A stretch of DNA of 64,000 nt, from assembly GCA_003344405.1 (NCBI GenBank), contig NOWV01000022.1, forward strand, positions 186,001 to 250,000. Direction: 5' to 3'. The translations under genes were made by a program, and so were the position numbers. The number at the start of each line of letters is the position of its first letter. Position 1 is the first letter of the stretch. Shown one piece after another: positions 63,727 to 64,000 of this stretch. The notes under the pieces were generated by a model. The model had not been told where the DNA came from, did not search any database, and saw only the letters and a program-made list of their open reading frames with translations. This stretch comes from Trichoplax sp. H2. Its lineage: Eukaryota; Placozoa; Uniplacotomia; Trichoplacea.

Positions 63727-64000
63727 CTGGTAAAAATTAAAAATTTGATCGCTTAAGTCAGTCTTTACTGTAATCATAGCGATTGTAATTACTGATGTAA
63801 AAATAGATTAAAGCTATCAATTTATAAATGTTGTGCATGTCGCCATTTACCAGAGAAACTAATTTTCACTTCATTTTCATTTAATATAGCTCATTACATT
63901 CAATACTTTCACGGCTAAGGAAGCAATAAGTGAATGTCGCGTCAATCCCGCCGAAATATGCAACAAATCGCCCATAAGGTAACAATTTAGTATGACTCAA
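63727..64000 (-). other. USP32 upstream intron/exon region at the window edge, unresolved
   Basis: The exon encoding the first USP32 EF-hand-like segment should be close. One minus-strand frame open to the right edge (63.91-64.00 kb) reads ...TYCFLSRE, vaguely like human QHCFIREVL. A donor after it could join to an extended acceptor (…GATTACAG near 63773) for the 63726 exon. The evidence is too thin to call an exon. Confidence 0.3.

Noticed and set aside
63905-64000. Minus-strand frame at the right edge resembling an SGGxDS-type nucleotide-binding motif (AYFGGIDAT)
   Set aside because: The motif lacks the key Ser residues, the frame ends within about 40 codons, and the position fits the USP32 5' region; a partial exon of unknown phase is as likely.
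1-64000. CRISPR arrays, operons, bacterial promoters, rRNA or tRNA genes
   Set aside because: The DNA is eukaryotic with spliceosomal introns. No regularly spaced short repeats with unique spacers were seen, and no tRNA cloverleaf or rRNA segment could be recognised by eye.

Overview
The window is AT-rich animal nuclear DNA. It holds seven protein-coding genes, six of them cut into many short exons by short GT-AG introns of roughly 50-300 bases, with long gene-poor stretches between them. Six genes could be named by reassembling exons by hand and comparing the predicted proteins with remembered human families: RAB24, ANKUB1, TRIM37, CDC45, ADO and USP32. The seventh encodes a RING-finger protein that I cannot name. 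The low GC, dense ancestral-looking introns and well-conserved metazoan proteins suggest an early-branching animal, most likely a placozoan (Trichoplax/Hoilungia type). That assignment is inference; nothing in the window proves it.

Layout: 272-1934 (+) is the 3' part of a RAB24-like GTPase whose start lies left of the window. 1935-16255 is 14 kb without a recognisable gene; it carries clusters of TACTGTAC-type palindromes and one perfect hairpin. 16256-21857 (+) is a seven-exon gene for a possibly myristoylated protein ending in an IAP-type RING. 21858-31236 is gene-free and, from about 27.3 kb, packed with several unrelated families of diverged tandem repeats. 31237-33075 (+) is an intronless ANKUB1. 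35758-44270 (-) is TRIM37 in 22 exons, including a 13-nt microexon. 44271-46619 is the divergent TRIM37/CDC45 intergenic region, rich in TACTGTAC palindromes and holding a triplicated ~134-bp unit. 46620-51373 (+) is a complete 23-exon CDC45. 52563-55570 (-) is ADO in nine exons, including a 17-nt exon. 56842-63726 (-) is USP32, 23 exons visible, with its start beyond the right edge.

The exon models for TRIM37 (649 aa), CDC45 (560 aa), ADO (233 aa) and the RING gene (281 aa) close in frame from ATG to stop with compatible intron phases. The USP32 model is in frame across 1484 visible residues. This internal consistency is the main support for the splice sites given.

The genes do not form one pathway. 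Three are ubiquitin-system proteins (TRIM37 and the RING protein as likely ligases, USP32 as a deubiquitinase) and ANKUB1 carries ubiquitin-like folds; ADO feeds an oxygen-dependent degradation route; CDC45 is a replication-fork helicase subunit; RAB24 is a vesicle/autophagy GTPase. The most noteworthy signals are the microexons, the RAB24 active-site substitution, the local excess of the 8-mer TACGCGTA, the tandem-repeat block beside ANKUB1, and the TRIM37-USP32 linkage, which is also found on human chromosome 17q. I found no convincing evidence of a wholly new biological system.
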